A stretch of DNA of 64,000 nt from the NCBI RefSeq assembly GCF_011765625.1, contig NZ_CP050313.1, positions 3,158,501 to 3,222,500 of the forward strand, read 5' to 3'. Under the pieces are notes generated by a model. It worked only from the letters and a program-made list of their open reading frames with translations, ran no database searches and had not been told where the DNA came from. This document shows, piece by piece, positions 1-9,294 of the stretch (position 1 is its first letter; the number at the start of each line of letters is the position of its first letter). This DNA is from Shewanella aestuarii. Lineage in GTDB: Bacteria; Pseudomonadota; Gammaproteobacteria; Enterobacterales; Shewanellaceae. A program made the translations under genes and the position numbers.

Positions 1-845
1 ATATAATCTCCTATATTCCATGGATTGGCTTGTCTGGGATCATCGGCTAACTCAGTGCCAGACAACGAACCTGGCGTTTGCCTATCGTTATCGTAATAGC
101 TGGTTTCAATGAAAAAATCTTGCTTGTCTGCTTGATATTGAACACGACCTAAAACCGAACTGGTTTGACTATCATTTTCATCTCGGTAATTGTCGGACTC
201 GTTATAACTGGCTGCCAAATAGTAATGCCAAGCCTCATTGATCGCCCCTGACATATCTCCTTTTGCTTCAAGCATATTGAAACTGCCTGTGGCTAATTGC
301 AAACCACCACCGATATCAGTGGGTGCTTTAGTGATAATATTGATCACCCCGCCCACTGCCTGATCGCCATACAATACCCCAGAGCTGCCTGACAATATTT
401 CAACACGTTCAATCTGACTCACTGAAATGGCACTTACACTTGGCGCAGCAATATCAATGTTATTCAGTCTACGGCCATCGAGTAAAATTAACGTGTTACT
501 GGCCGCTTGCGAAGCACTAAACCCTCGCATAGAAAATACCGGGCCGGTGTTGTTATCAGAGATTTGAATGCCACTTTGCCCGCGCAATAAATCACCTAAA
601 TTGCTGGCACCGCTCATTTGAATATCGCCCGCATCAATCACATTAACATTAGCAGCAATGTTCAATGGATTATTAGGACTACGCCCAATAACAACCAGGG
701 TTTCATCAACAGAAGATGAATCTATTACCGCTTGTTTTGATGTGGCCTTGCTGTCTAAATCAGCAGCAAAAGCGAATGAAGACAGACTGGTAAGTCCGAA
801 GATAGCGCTTAATGATAAGGCTAATTTTGTTGGTTTAATACCCAT
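1..845 (-). CDS. btuB: TonB-dependent vitamin B12 receptor, BtuB-like (partial, runs off left edge)
   Basis: Outer-membrane receptor, most likely for cobalamin uptake energised by TonB-ExbBD. The frame stays open from the ATG at 845 to the window edge (281 codons). Visible parts are a signal peptide ending near residue 27 (AFA), a TonB box around residues 48-54 (ETLVVIG), and a plug domain with DGRRLNN and a VLYGDQAVGGVINI stretch, followed by the first barrel strands. Most of the barrel lies outside. A cobalamin riboswitch lies directly upstream on the same strand, which is the main reason for BtuB over another TonB receptor. An AGGAG lies about ten bases before the ATG. Confidence 0.8.
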   Translation of the reverse strand, partial: MGIKPTKLALSLSAIFGLTSLSSFAFAADLDSKATSKQAVIDSSSVDETLVVIGRSPNNPLNIAANVNVIDAGDIQMSGASNLGDLLRGQSGIQISDNNTGPVFSMRGFSASQAASNTLILLDGRRLNNIDIAAPSVSAISVSQIERVEILSGSSGVLYGDQAVGGVINIITKAPTDIGGGLQLATGSFNMLEAKGDMSGAINEAWHYYLAASYNESDNYRDENDSQTSSVLGRVQYQADKQDFFIETSYYDNDRQTPGSLSGTELADDPRQANPWNIGDY

Positions 846-965
846 TTACCTTTAACTCCTAAAAGGGAAAATGGGGCAGGAATGTCGCAATAAGCAAATA
901 TCACCGATAAAAGTGCGCAATGTTTATCACATTTCAAGATCTGCCCACCGAAATCTTAAAATCAT

Positions 966-1150
966 CTTTAGGGCCGGTCTCCGGACTCAGGTATTCAATA
1001 TCATATATAAAATAATAATATCGGCGAACAGTGCTATGTTGCACACTATCCTAACCTTCACCGTTGCGGGGGCAGTATCAGATTTGCACTGATTTCCCGA
1101 TTATCTAATCACTTATTATTACAACTCAATGAATAAGCTTTAGCACCACA
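966..1150 (-). promoter_or_regulatory. Cobalamin (AdoCbl) riboswitch in the leader of the btuB-like gene
   Basis: Read on the minus strand, the leader contains GGGAAATCAGTGCAAATCTG, then the B12-box core CTGCCCCCGCAACGGTGAAG, and further on CCTGAGTCCGGAGACCGGCC. These occur in the order expected for the class. The boundaries are approximate. It ends about 120 bases before the receptor start, so it probably represses btuB expression when cobalamin is plentiful. The rest of the 846-1300 interval shows no convincing gene. Confidence 0.9.
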
Positions 1151-1300
1151 AAAGATTGACTAGTCATCATGACCAATTGAATCGCGGCAATTATACGGAC
1201 TATGGTAACAACTTGATATACAGATAAGAATTTTATCCCCCAGCTAATCAAGAGTTATTTTCAACTAGCCGTAAAAGTAAAATCCGAAAAAGATCGACCG

Positions 1301-1966
1301 TTAATTATTGGCCATAAAATCACGATAGTTAGTTGCATCTAATGGTGGCTTATTTTCTTTAAAAACTGCAGTACGAATTGATTTATGAATGAGGTATAAG
1401 TCTTCAGCGCCGCTGACGACAGTAAAGTACCCAATTTCACCTTTGGGGACTGTCGAGAAAGTTTTATCAACAAAAATAGATTTGTGATGAATGTTAGGCA
1501 TCACTGTACAACCTAAAATACCATGGACAGCCTTTAAACCTTCCACCTCTGAAGCGCCTAAAACGGTATATACAACCTGACCTTCACAATGTTCTTTATA
1601 AGTATCAGCCATACCGTCGAGAAAAACTTGAGGTTCGATATCATTTGCAAGCCCTTTGAAACCTTGCATACAAACAAGCCCGCTCCAATTGTTTAAGGAT
1701 TCATTCGCTGGAATAAATTCTGCCATAAACATTTCGCCCTGCATTTCGTGAAATGCAAGTTTCCAAGATAACGGTGGTAAAAAACCAAATTTAGATGCGA
1801 AATCGGTAAGTTGCTGAACATCTTTAGGCATTTCGACTTTACCAATGGTCGTGTTTTCGTCACCAAAAATGGTATTTTGAGCGGGAAAAGGATTCGCTGA
1901 TAGTGAGGCAAACGGAATTAAGCAAGCCAAAGTAAGCCAAAATAAATTAACCGCAGAAGGTTTCAT
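1301..1966 (-). CDS. Exported protein of unknown function
   Basis: 221 residues with a clear Sec signal peptide (hydrophobic residues about 8-24, probable cleavage after SLSA). I do not recognise the family. The mature part has three cysteines, a hydrophobic core pattern of a single globular domain, and no lipobox, so a periplasmic protein is likely. Codon usage looks like its neighbours. It is transcribed alone, toward the riboswitch of the btuB-like gene, with a gap of about 135 bases to the next gene upstream. Confidence 0.75.
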   Translation of the reverse strand: MKPSAVNLFWLTLACLIPFASLSANPFPAQNTIFGDENTTIGKVEMPKDVQQLTDFASKFGFLPPLSWKLAFHEMQGEMFMAEFIPANESLNNWSGLVCMQGFKGLANDIEPQVFLDGMADTYKEHCEGQVVYTVLGASEVEGLKAVHGILGCTVMPNIHHKSIFVDKTFSTVPKGEIGYFTVVSGAEDLYLIHKSIRTAVFKENKPPLDATNYRDFMANN

Positions 1967-2101
1967 TCCATAAAGTCCTTTCAGTCAACTAATCAAATAC
2001 CTTTGATTAGGCCGTATGATGTAAATCTAACTATATAACACAACGGCCTTTTATCAAAAACTAATCTTTAACAGCTTGCCACGCATGCACAGCTGTTAAC
2101 A

Positions 2102-2422
2102 TTAATTAAAAGCCTCATCATCGCCATCGCTAGCATCAGTTTGTTCAACGTCGTCGAACTCGCCAGATTCAGCAGCAATGGCAGCGGCTAAGCTTTTAGC
2201 TTTTAAATGCTTTTCAGTTTTACGCTTATTGCGTTCAACTTGCTTACCTAAAAAATCTTGTAGTGCTTGTTCGCCCCATGCGGTCGCTTCAGCTTCTGAT
2301 GCAAAACCATCATGGCTTTTTGAAACCACAGTTTTAGTTGCGGTCATACGGCGAGTAATTTCAGTTTTCCAACCATTATTCGCTTCAAAAACTCGAAAAG
2401 CATATTTTTTACTTTGACTCAT
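2102..2422 (-). CDS. DUF3622-type small cytoplasmic protein
   Basis: 106 residues. The N-terminal half (KKYAFRVFEANNGWKTEITR, then KTVVSKSHDGFASEAEATAWGE) fits the DUF3622 family of marine gammaproteobacteria as I remember it; its biochemical role is unknown. The C-terminal third is a lysine-rich helix followed by an acidic Asp/Glu tail, so it probably ends in a flexible charged segment. No signal peptide or membrane segment is present. It stands alone between the exported unknown and rlhA. Confidence 0.75.
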   Translation of the reverse strand: MSQSKKYAFRVFEANNGWKTEITRRMTATKTVVSKSHDGFASEAEATAWGEQALQDFLGKQVERNKRKTEKHLKAKSLAAAIAAESGEFDDVEQTDASDGDDEAFN

Positions 2423-2486
2423 TTGTCTATTTATCCTAAAAATTTAGAGACTATCTTCTGTTATCACTTGATATAACACATCAAGC

Positions 2487-4427
2487 TTAACTTTGTTTTA
2501 CCATTTGATTTGAACCAACAATCATCATTTCGCATTTTTGGCAATCAAACACTAATTTCAATTTATCTTTACCTACATCTAAAAACATCGGGTCAGCTTT
2601 AATGCCTTCCACTTCTTTCGGGCACAAATTAAAACTGAAGCGCAAACAATGCTTGGTCACCATTAAGGGCGCATCGTGAAGCACTTTATTTTTCTCATAG
2701 GTATCTTCAATTTGAATCACCCCATGTTGTTCGTAAAAATCACGTGCTTTTTCATTGGCAACATTGGCTAAAAAGCTCAGCGACTTCTGTGGGAAACGAG
2801 CCTCTTTATTATGTTGCCAGCGCGCGGGGCGCACATAAGCATTAACCCTAGCCAGTATTAATGCATTGACTGCATCACGGCGTAACTCATTCACAGTAGA
2901 AGCCGGTAAAAACCATACTTGTTCAGTTAACAAATTAATCTTGTTGGCCACAAAATCAGTGCTGCCAAGTTTTGCTAATTGTTTTTTCAAATTAGCGGCC
3001 ACTTTAACTTGATCGTTGGCAGCCTCTTTTGAACAGGCCATCGCCACCGTTGCCGATATGCCATGAGCATCAGTAATTGTTAAGCCGACACCGTCTTGGG
3101 TATCGCAAAACTGCATATCAACGGCAATTTTACGGCTCGCAGAATCTTTATTCAGGGTTGCTTCAAACTTATGATCAAAGTTACGAAACATCATCACGCC
3201 TACTTTTAAATCTTTCGGCACTTCTGTTAAATACAAGGTGTTGCCATCAGCACGATTGACTCGAGTGCCAGCTAATTTATCATCAGATAAACGCTGAACT
3301 TCATAATGCTCAACAAAAAAACACAGCCCGTCACCATTATTAAAGCTGATTTGTTTGCCACTTTCGCTGGTGTCAATTTTTATAAAATCTTTACCTACAT
3401 GAGTAATGCGTCCCACTTTTTCGCCAATAAACTTAGGTGAGCTAAAGTGTTCAATTGCTTCAGTACGCTGGTTAACAAAGTAATCAGTTTTACCGCGGTT
3501 AAAGCTTTTATCGGGATCGGGAGTAAAGTTAAATTCACAACGCCCATGAGAAATAGACTCAAGATCATCACGCTTGGCGATAATCGAATCTAACTGCTGA
3601 CGATAGTGTGCTGTCACATTTTTCAAATAAGTAATGTCTTTTAAGCGGCCTTCAATTTTAAAAGAGCTAACGCCAGCATCAATTAATGCCTCTAAGTTAT
3701 CTGTTTGGTTATTGTCTTTTAGTGATAATAAATGTTGGTTTTCAGCCAATACATCACCATCTCTGGTCGTTAAATTGCAAGGCAAACGGCACATTTGCGA
3801 GCATTCACCACGATTAGCACTGCGATTAGAATACGCATGACTTAAATTACATAACCCGCTGTAACTAACACAAAGTGCACCATGAATAAAAAACTCAAGT
3901 TTCATTTTTGTGCTAGCAGCAATGTCGCGAATTTGTGGAATATTTAACTCACGAGCCAAAACCACTTGCGAGAAACCCACCTGTTCTAAAAAAACTGATT
4001 TTTCAGGAGTGCGATTATCCATTTGCGTACTGGCATGTAAGGCAATAGGAGGTAAATCAAGCTGCAACACTCCCATATCTTGAATGATTAATGCATCCAC
4101 ACCGGCTTCATATAAATCCCAAATCAACTGCTGGGCTTTGGCAAGTTCGTCATCCATTAAAATGGTATTTAACGCAACAAACACTTGCGCATGATAGCGA
4201 TGAGCAAACTCAACCAAACGGGCAATATCTTCAACACTGTTGCCCGCATTATGGCGGGCACCAAACGCTGGGCCACCAATATACACCGCATCTGCTCCGT
4301 GACGTATGGCTTCAATGCCATAATCAGCATTTTTTGCTGGTGCAAGCAATTCAAGTTGACGCTTAGTCGTCGATACTGAAGTCGGTGTCGGAGTAAAAAT
4401 TTCCACAGAAGCCATAGGATTAATCAA
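2487..4427 (-). CDS. rlhA: 23S rRNA 5-hydroxycytidine synthase RlhA (U32 family)
   Basis: 646 residues, close to the roughly 650 of E. coli RlhA (YdcP) and longer than TrhP/YegQ. The N-terminal half is a U32 TIM-barrel (LELLAPAKNADYGIEAIRHGADAVYIG). The family cysteine cluster lies at HGALCVSYSGLCNLSH plus RSANRGECSQMCRLPC. A long C-terminal extension with further cysteines (CPKEVEG, CQKCE) follows, as in RlhA. The enzyme hydroxylates C2501 of 23S rRNA, using prephenate-linked chemistry and an iron-sulfur cluster. It is monocistronic. Confidence 0.88.
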   Translation of the reverse strand: MINPMASVEIFTPTPTSVSTTKRQLELLAPAKNADYGIEAIRHGADAVYIGGPAFGARHNAGNSVEDIARLVEFAHRYHAQVFVALNTILMDDELAKAQQLIWDLYEAGVDALIIQDMGVLQLDLPPIALHASTQMDNRTPEKSVFLEQVGFSQVVLARELNIPQIRDIAASTKMKLEFFIHGALCVSYSGLCNLSHAYSNRSANRGECSQMCRLPCNLTTRDGDVLAENQHLLSLKDNNQTDNLEALIDAGVSSFKIEGRLKDITYLKNVTAHYRQQLDSIIAKRDDLESISHGRCEFNFTPDPDKSFNRGKTDYFVNQRTEAIEHFSSPKFIGEKVGRITHVGKDFIKIDTSESGKQISFNNGDGLCFFVEHYEVQRLSDDKLAGTRVNRADGNTLYLTEVPKDLKVGVMMFRNFDHKFEATLNKDSASRKIAVDMQFCDTQDGVGLTITDAHGISATVAMACSKEAANDQVKVAANLKKQLAKLGSTDFVANKINLLTEQVWFLPASTVNELRRDAVNALILARVNAYVRPARWQHNKEARFPQKSLSFLANVANEKARDFYEQHGVIQIEDTYEKNKVLHDAPLMVTKHCLRFSFNLCPKEVEGIKADPMFLDVGKDKLKLVFDCQKCEMMIVGSNQMVKQS

Positions 4428-4452
4428 TTCATCTTATATAAAACAGGTTGAT

Positions 4453-4486
4453 AAAAAAGTGCGCCAACAAAGCTTGTTGGCGCACT
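4453..4486 (-). terminator. Rho-independent terminator after the phosphoribosyltransferase gene
   Basis: A 13-bp perfect stem (4458-4470 with 4474-4486) closes a 3-base loop. On the minus strand it is followed by a run of five to six T. It lies about 50 bases past the stop of the phosphoribosyltransferase gene and just before rlhA. Confidence 0.9.
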
Positions 4487-4533
4487 ATTCTGATAAGCTG
4501 TATTCTAGCAAATATGTTGTAAAAATACCCAGT

Positions 4534-5100
4534 TTAGATAAATAAATCTTGGATGTTTTTTAAATCACCTTTGCCTTGAGCGATTTCTTCTAAGTTTAAC
4601 CCTGTTACTTCATGTGGGAACACTAGCCACTCTTCAGATGCGTGAATATAGTAATCAGGCTTTAAAGGTACTTTGGTATTATTCGGCTTGTAATAAGGAC
4701 AGGCAATACGAATGTCTGCTGGCGTATTTAAACGCATGAATTTTTTTAACTTACCAATTAACGCATCAATACTGCGCCCCGAATCAAACACATCATCAAC
4801 AATCAATAAGCCATCGCTGGCATTTGCATTTTCAATAATATAATGCAATCCATGAACCTTGATGTTCTTATCTTGCTTGTCGGTGCCAATGCCATAGTAA
4901 GATGAAGTACGTACAGCAATGTGGTCCGTTTCTACCTGTTTAAAATCAAAATATTCTTGTACTGCAATGCCAATAGGTGCACCACCACGCCAAATGCCAA
5001 CAATGAACTGTGGTCTAAAACCACTTTCATAAACTTTCGCAGCTAAGCGGAATGAATCTTCAAGTAATTGTTGCGCGCTAATAAAGTGTTTATCGATCAT
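4534..5100 (-). CDS. Purine phosphoribosyltransferase family protein (hypoxanthine PRTase-like)
   Basis: 188 residues with a type I phosphoribosyltransferase fold. An early FIVGIWRGGAPIG loop and the PRPP-binding motif LLIVDDVFDSGRS (acidic pair followed by Ser-Gly-Arg) are both intact. The overall pattern resembles bacterial hypoxanthine or xanthine phosphoribosyltransferases of the purine salvage pathway. Neither the substrate nor a gene symbol can be fixed from sequence alone. No signal peptide, so cytoplasmic. The gene is monocistronic and ends in a strong terminator. Confidence 0.78.
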   Translation of the reverse strand: MIDKHFISAQQLLEDSFRLAAKVYESGFRPQFIVGIWRGGAPIGIAVQEYFDFKQVETDHIAVRTSSYYGIGTDKQDKNIKVHGLHYIIENANASDGLLIVDDVFDSGRSIDALIGKLKKFMRLNTPADIRIACPYYKPNNTKVPLKPDYYIHASEEWLVFPHEVTGLNLEEIAQGKGDLKNIQDLFI

Positions 5101-5318
5101 CAGATGAGGCCCCTATTTTGATTGCGGCGAATTTTATACCAAAATGATCAACTTTGCCTACTTTGTCATTCAGTTTATTCATTTAGATCATATTATTGAA
5201 CCGTAATTCATCAGCAATAAGCTACAAGCAAACTTATCACCATCAAAAAACGTCTTCTCCTTACGAGTTGGCTATGGCATAGTATTTTTTATCGCCAATT
5301 CAGGATGAAGACGCTCGC

Positions 5319-5972
5319 ATGTTAATAGATAACCGTTTAACCACTCCTGCATTATCTCAAACAGCAAACGCCGAACACATCGCCATTAAAGGTGACAATG
5401 CGCTTATTTGGCCGTTACTGAGTTTGCTTAAGTCATCTAATCGTAGTTGGAAAGTCCATCATTTAGCCACTGAGCTACAAGCAAAAGGTTTAATGCATCA
5501 CTTAGACCCTCTGCCAGAAAAAGATTTGTTCAAACGAAACTTTCTATTAATGAATGCGTTATATCAACTACAAGATATGTTGCTACCTAAGCAATGGCTG
5601 CAAGTAAAAGCCATGGAGATCCAACTGTTTCGGATTGTGCCTAGCAATGCCGATATATTGCATCGTGATGATGCTGCGCTACGTGATTATTATTTAGATT
5701 GGAACCACTATGACACTAGCGTTAACGTAGTGCGTGAAATGCTTGAATCATTTTGGAGTAGTTATCAGGAATATATTGGTTTTAACGTTAATTTAATGAA
5801 TAAAGGGCATGCTTTAAAAGTGTTCGAACTGGATGAAACTGCCACCGACAAAGACATTCGTCGCCAATGGCGTAAGCTCGCCTTAAAGTGGCACCCTGAC
5901 AGAGACGATGGTAATGCAGACAGGTTCAAAGAGGTATGTGAAGCTTGGCAAACCTTACGAGAAAAAGCTTAA
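5319..5972 (+). CDS. DnaJ-related protein with C-terminal J domain
   Basis: 217 residues. The N-terminal about 145 residues match the 'DNA-J related' domain found before a J domain in gammaproteobacteria (LIWPLLSLLKSSNRSWKVHHLA). The last 60 residues are a short J domain with the HPD signature in LKWHPDRDDGNADRFKEV, so it should stimulate DnaK ATPase. The zinc-finger and C-terminal substrate-binding domains of classical DnaJ are absent, so it is probably a specialised co-chaperone. Confidence 0.85.
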   Translation: MLIDNRLTTPALSQTANAEHIAIKGDNALIWPLLSLLKSSNRSWKVHHLATELQAKGLMHHLDPLPEKDLFKRNFLLMNALYQLQDMLLPKQWLQVKAMEIQLFRIVPSNADILHRDDAALRDYYLDWNHYDTSVNVVREMLESFWSSYQEYIGFNVNLMNKGHALKVFELDETATDKDIRRQWRKLALKWHPDRDDGNADRFKEVCEAWQTLREKA

Positions 5973-6119
5973 CCGCCTAAGTCTACGCCAGTAAGAGACA
6001 CACCAGTTAAATGATATAAATCACCGCTAGATCACATAAATAACAACACCAACAGTCAAAAATTACGGCATAATCCATGGCGTATTCATGCATAGTAATA
6101 AACTTTTTTTGAGGTAATC

Positions 6120-6773
6120 ATGTTCAAACATTTAGCCCTAGCCATTACATTAGCCGTCGCGCCATTAAGTAGCTTTGCAGCGCAATTTATTGAAGGCAAA
6201 CATTACACCCAAATTTCTAATAACATGGTGCCAACTGAACCAAAAGTAACAGAGTTTTTCTCATTTTACTGCCATAACTGTTTTAATATGGAAACACGTT
6301 ACCTTCCTGAAATTAAAGCCGGTTTAGATAAGCAAATTAACTTTGACACTAAGCATGTTGATTTTATGAATAGTGAAATTGGCACTGAAGTAATGCGTTC
6401 ATTAGCCGTTATTCATGAAATGGACAATAAAGATGAGCTAAAAATCGCCATGTTTAATGCAATCCAAGGTGAAGCGGATGATGGACATGATCACAGCGCC
6501 CACGGCCATAGCCATGAACCACAAGTCACCAGCCGTGATGATATTAAAAAGGTGTTTGCCAAATTTGGTCTTGATGGCGACGCCTACGACAAACTTGCTG
6601 ATAGCGAAGCAACCGATAAAAAACTGAGTTTATGGCGCCAACAACAAGTTATGTATCGTGTCCAAAGTGTGCCAACCTTCATTGTTAATGATAAATACGC
6701 AGTTAACATGAATGAAATGCGTACACTAGAAGATATTATTGAAGTGATGAATTACCTTGCACTGAAAAAGTAA
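6120..6773 (+). CDS. dsbA: Periplasmic thiol:disulfide interchange protein DsbA, with His-rich insert
   Basis: 217 residues with a signal peptide ending near residue 20 (SSFA). The thioredoxin-fold active site is C51-H-N-C54 (FSFYCHNCFNMETRY), where most DsbA proteins carry CPHC. The cis-proline loop is VQSVPTFIVNDKY. Between helical segments sits an unusual histidine cluster (H123, H125, H128, H130, H132) in an acidic stretch. It probably oxidises cysteines of exported proteins. A TTTGAGGTAATC ribosome site precedes the ATG, and a bidirectional terminator follows. Confidence 0.87.
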   Translation: MFKHLALAITLAVAPLSSFAAQFIEGKHYTQISNNMVPTEPKVTEFFSFYCHNCFNMETRYLPEIKAGLDKQINFDTKHVDFMNSEIGTEVMRSLAVIHEMDNKDELKIAMFNAIQGEADDGHDHSAHGHSHEPQVTSRDDIKKVFAKFGLDGDAYDKLADSEATDKKLSLWRQQQVMYRVQSVPTFIVNDKYAVNMNEMRTLEDIIEVMNYLALKK

Positions 6774-6794
6774 TCACTAGCTCAGTATCAAAAC

Positions 6795-6832
6795 AAAAAG
6801 GGGCAAGTGTGAATAACACTTGCCCCTTTTTT
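6795..6832 (+). terminator. Rho-independent terminator after dsbA (works in both directions)
   Basis: An 11-bp perfect stem GGGGCAAGTGT / ACACTTGCCCC (6800-6810 with 6816-6826) has a 5-base loop. It is flanked by A5 on the left and T6 on the right. About 20 bases after the dsbA stop. Confidence 0.93.
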
Positions 6833-7028
6833 ATTATCCTGAAGTGATATTTTCATACATATCAACTTTTACCATCGTAATAAATGACTCATCATGCAAG
6901 CTTGCGAAAACACCTGTTAACTGAGTTAGATTTTTTGATTGTAGAATAACTACTTATCAAAAAAATCAGCCTTGTTATCACGCATTTCCCTTGCGCTATT
7001 TTTGTCTACTTATTCACTTTGATTGGCA

Positions 7029-7946
7029 TTATCGTTTAGGTTTGCGAGCTCCGCTCGGCTTGCCGCGACCGCCACCAGCCCCTTTAGGTTTAGGTTTAGC
7101 TTTGCCTTTACTTGCACCGCCACGATGATTTTGCATAAAGTGCTCAGGGCCTTCTATTTTATCCCTTAATGATGGCAGTTTTGGCTTAGGTTTAGGCTTC
7201 TTCTTTTGGGTGGCTTTTTTATCTTCCGATGACGAGTCTTTGATCATTTCAAACAGTGTATCTAATTCTTGCTTATCTAAATCACGCCACTCGCCTATGG
7301 GCAATCCTTTTAGACTCACATTCATGATTTGCTGGCGCTCAAGTTTAGTTACTTCAAATCCAAAATGCTCGCACATGCGACGAATTTGTCGATTTAATCC
7401 CTGCACTAAAACAATTTTAAACACGTATGTTGATACTTGCTCAACCTTACATTTTTTGGTGATCACCCCAAGGATTGGAACGCCATTGCTCATTCCTTTA
7501 ATAAAACTCTCGGTAATCGGTTTATTCACCGTAACCACGTATTCTTTATCATGATTATTACCAGCGCGAAGAATTTTATTAACCAAATCACCGTTGTTGG
7601 TCAAAAAGATCAGCCCTTGAGAATCTTTATCTAAACGACCAATAGGAAAAATACGGGTTGAGTGATTAACAAAATCGACAATATTATCACGCTCAGTCGC
7701 TTCAGTGGTGCTGACAATACCAACCGGCTTATTTAGCGCAATAAATACTAAATCTTCTGCATCTCTGGCTTCAATATCTTGGCCATTCACTTTAACTTTG
7801 TCGCCAAAAGAAACCTGATCGCCTACTTGCGCACGTTTACCATTAATAAACACATTACCCATTTCAATAAAGCGGTCAGCTTCACGTCTAGAGCAGATCC
7901 CACTTTCGCTAATGTATTTATTAAGACGCATACCCGTATCAGACAC
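7029..7946 (-). CDS. rluF: 23S rRNA pseudouridine(2604) synthase RluF
   Basis: S4 domain ([19 protein letters not shown]) followed by the RsuA/RluF catalytic domain with the Asp motif [17 protein letters not shown] and [14 protein letters not shown], nearly identical to E. coli RluF in pattern. It modifies U2604 (and tRNA-Tyr in E. coli). I chose the GTG at 7946: AGGA lies 8 bases upstream and [11 protein letters not shown] aligns with the E. coli start. An ATG at 7997 would add 17 unconserved residues. The C-terminus is a long Lys/Pro/Gly/Arg-rich basic tail typical of the family. Confidence 0.92.
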   Translation of the reverse strand: MSDTGMRLNKYISESGICSRREADRFIEMGNVFINGKRAQVGDQVSFGDKVKVNGQDIEARDAEDLVFIALNKPVGIVSTTEATERDNIVDFVNHSTRIFPIGRLDKDSQGLIFLTNNGDLVNKILRAGNNHDKEYVVTVNKPITESFIKGMSNGVPILGVITKKCKVEQVSTYVFKIVLVQGLNRQIRRMCEHFGFEVTKLERQQIMNVSLKGLPIGEWRDLDKQELDTLFEMIKDSSSEDKKATQKKKPKPKPKLPSLRDKIEGPEHFMQNHRGGASKGKAKPKPKGAGGGRGKPSGARKPKR

Positions 7947-8172
7947 GATGAATTTCCTATTGGTAAAAGATAACGAGCGCAAGAATATCATAGCCAACAG
8001 GGGTTGCCCAATGGGGGAAAATAAATTGTATTTATATGCAGAGGAATTAATCGATAGAGAAAAATGATAGGGGGTATTCTATTAATAACAATCAGGATAA
8101 ATTACTGATCATTCTAGCTTGTGAAAATATTTACTGTGATAGATATGAGGAGGAGATTGAATCAGGAAAAAA

Positions 8173-8247
8173 TGGCTGGGGTACTAGGATTCGAACCTAG
8201 GAATGCCGAGATCAAAACCCGGTGCCTTACCACTTGGCGATACCCCA
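8173..8247 (-). tRNA. tRNA-Gln (TTG), distal copy
   Basis: 75 bases including an encoded CCA. The acceptor pairs TGGGGTA with TACCCCA. The anticodon loop is TTTTGAT with anticodon TTG on the stem CCGGG/CTCGG, and the T-arm is CTAGG-TTCGAAT-CCTAG. It is the last gene of the seven-tRNA cluster in the direction of transcription. Confidence 0.97.
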
Positions 8248-8289
8248 ATTATTTTTTTACAACTAGAGGAAAAACTTAGAAGAATTTGA

Positions 8290-8374
<85 letters not shown>

Positions 8375-8467
8375 ATCAAATTTTTTATGAGTATACCCTA
8401 TTTAGAATAAGAGTAAACTTTGATATTCGCTAACTGTTTTGGCTCACGCCTTTCCACCTAGAAAATA

Positions 8468-8544
8468 TGGTAGCAATGGCGGGACTTGAACCTGCGACCC
8501 CAGCATTATGAGTGCTGTGCTCTAACCAGCTGAGCTACATTGCC
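8468..8544 (-). tRNA. tRNA-Met (CAT, elongator), distal copy
   Basis: 77 bases including an encoded CCA. The anticodon loop is CTCATAA (CAT). The body (GTAGCTCAGCTGGTTAGAGC) matches elongator rather than initiator Met. The acceptor stem GGCAATG/CATTGCT makes a G1-U72 wobble pair. It appears identical to the proximal copy. Confidence 0.95.
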
Positions 8545-8561
8545 ATAGTTTTACAACAAAA

Positions 8562-8636
8562 TGGCTGGGGTACTAGGATTCGAACCTAGGGATGCCGAGA
8601 TCAAAACCCGGTGCCTTACCACTTGGCGATACCCCA
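8562..8636 (-). tRNA. tRNA-Gln (TTG), middle copy
   Basis: 75 bases with an encoded CCA and anticodon TTG. It differs from the other two Gln copies by a single T-to-C change in the variable loop (CATCC instead of CATTC). It lies directly next to the proximal Gln copy. Confidence 0.97.
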
Positions 8637-8697
8637 ATAGTCTGTATTAAGACTATTAAACTTAATCTAACAATTGTCTATCTTTACAGCTTAAATA

Positions 8698-8772
8698 TGG
8701 CTGGGGTACTAGGATTCGAACCTAGGAATGCCGAGATCAAAACCCGGTGCCTTACCACTTGGCGATACCCCA
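8698..8772 (-). tRNA. tRNA-Gln (TTG), proximal copy
   Basis: 75 bases with an encoded CCA and anticodon TTG. The sequence appears identical to the distal copy. It forms the third member of the first Met-Leu-Gln unit. Confidence 0.97.
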
Positions 8773-8817
8773 ATCAAATTTTTTTGAAACACCCGCATAA
8801 GCCAGCATTTCGAATAA

Positions 8818-8902
<85 letters not shown>

Positions 8903-8948
8903 ACGACTTGTTCATGTTTTACATCTTGAACTCTTCAAAAGAAGAAGA

Positions 8949-9025
8949 TGGTAGCAATGGCGGGACTTGAACCTGCGACCCCAGCATTATGAGTGCTGTG
9001 CTCTAACCAGCTGAGCTACATTGCC
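8949..9025 (-). tRNA. tRNA-Met (CAT, elongator), first gene of the cluster
   Basis: 77 bases with an encoded CCA, anticodon CAT and elongator-type D-arm. It lies 39 bases downstream of the cluster promoter -10 box. It has the same G1-U72 acceptor pair as the distal copy. Confidence 0.95.
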
Positions 9026-9064
9026 ACTTTTTTCTCGCTGCCCTCTTGGCGAGGAACGGGGCGT

Positions 9065-9093
9065 ATTATGCTTATTCACAGTATCGAGGTCAA
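9065..9093 (-). promoter_or_regulatory. Sigma-70 promoter of the tRNA cluster
   Basis: On the minus strand, TTGACC (9093-9088), a 17-base spacer, then CATAAT (9070-9065). A GC-rich discriminator (ACGCCCCG) follows, the hallmark of stringently controlled stable-RNA promoters. It faces the first tRNA-Met gene. The rest of the gap to ychF shows nothing else convincing. Confidence 0.85.
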
Positions 9094-9294
9094 CTGCTTT
9101 TTTTCGCTATTTTCATCATTTTTATCTATTCGGCTATTACTTCACCAAACTGAATAATGTTCCAACGAATTAAGGCCATTTAAAACGCCACTCTGTACAC
9201 TTTACGCCCAACAGCCTTATCTTGATCATTTATTCAATCATATTAAGCTGATTCAAGATAAGGATAGTTTGCTATCTTCTGCTTTAATGACGGC

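Noticed and set aside
871..1092. A 73-codon plus-strand open frame.
   Set aside because: It lies antisense over the cobalamin riboswitch and has no recognisable domain.
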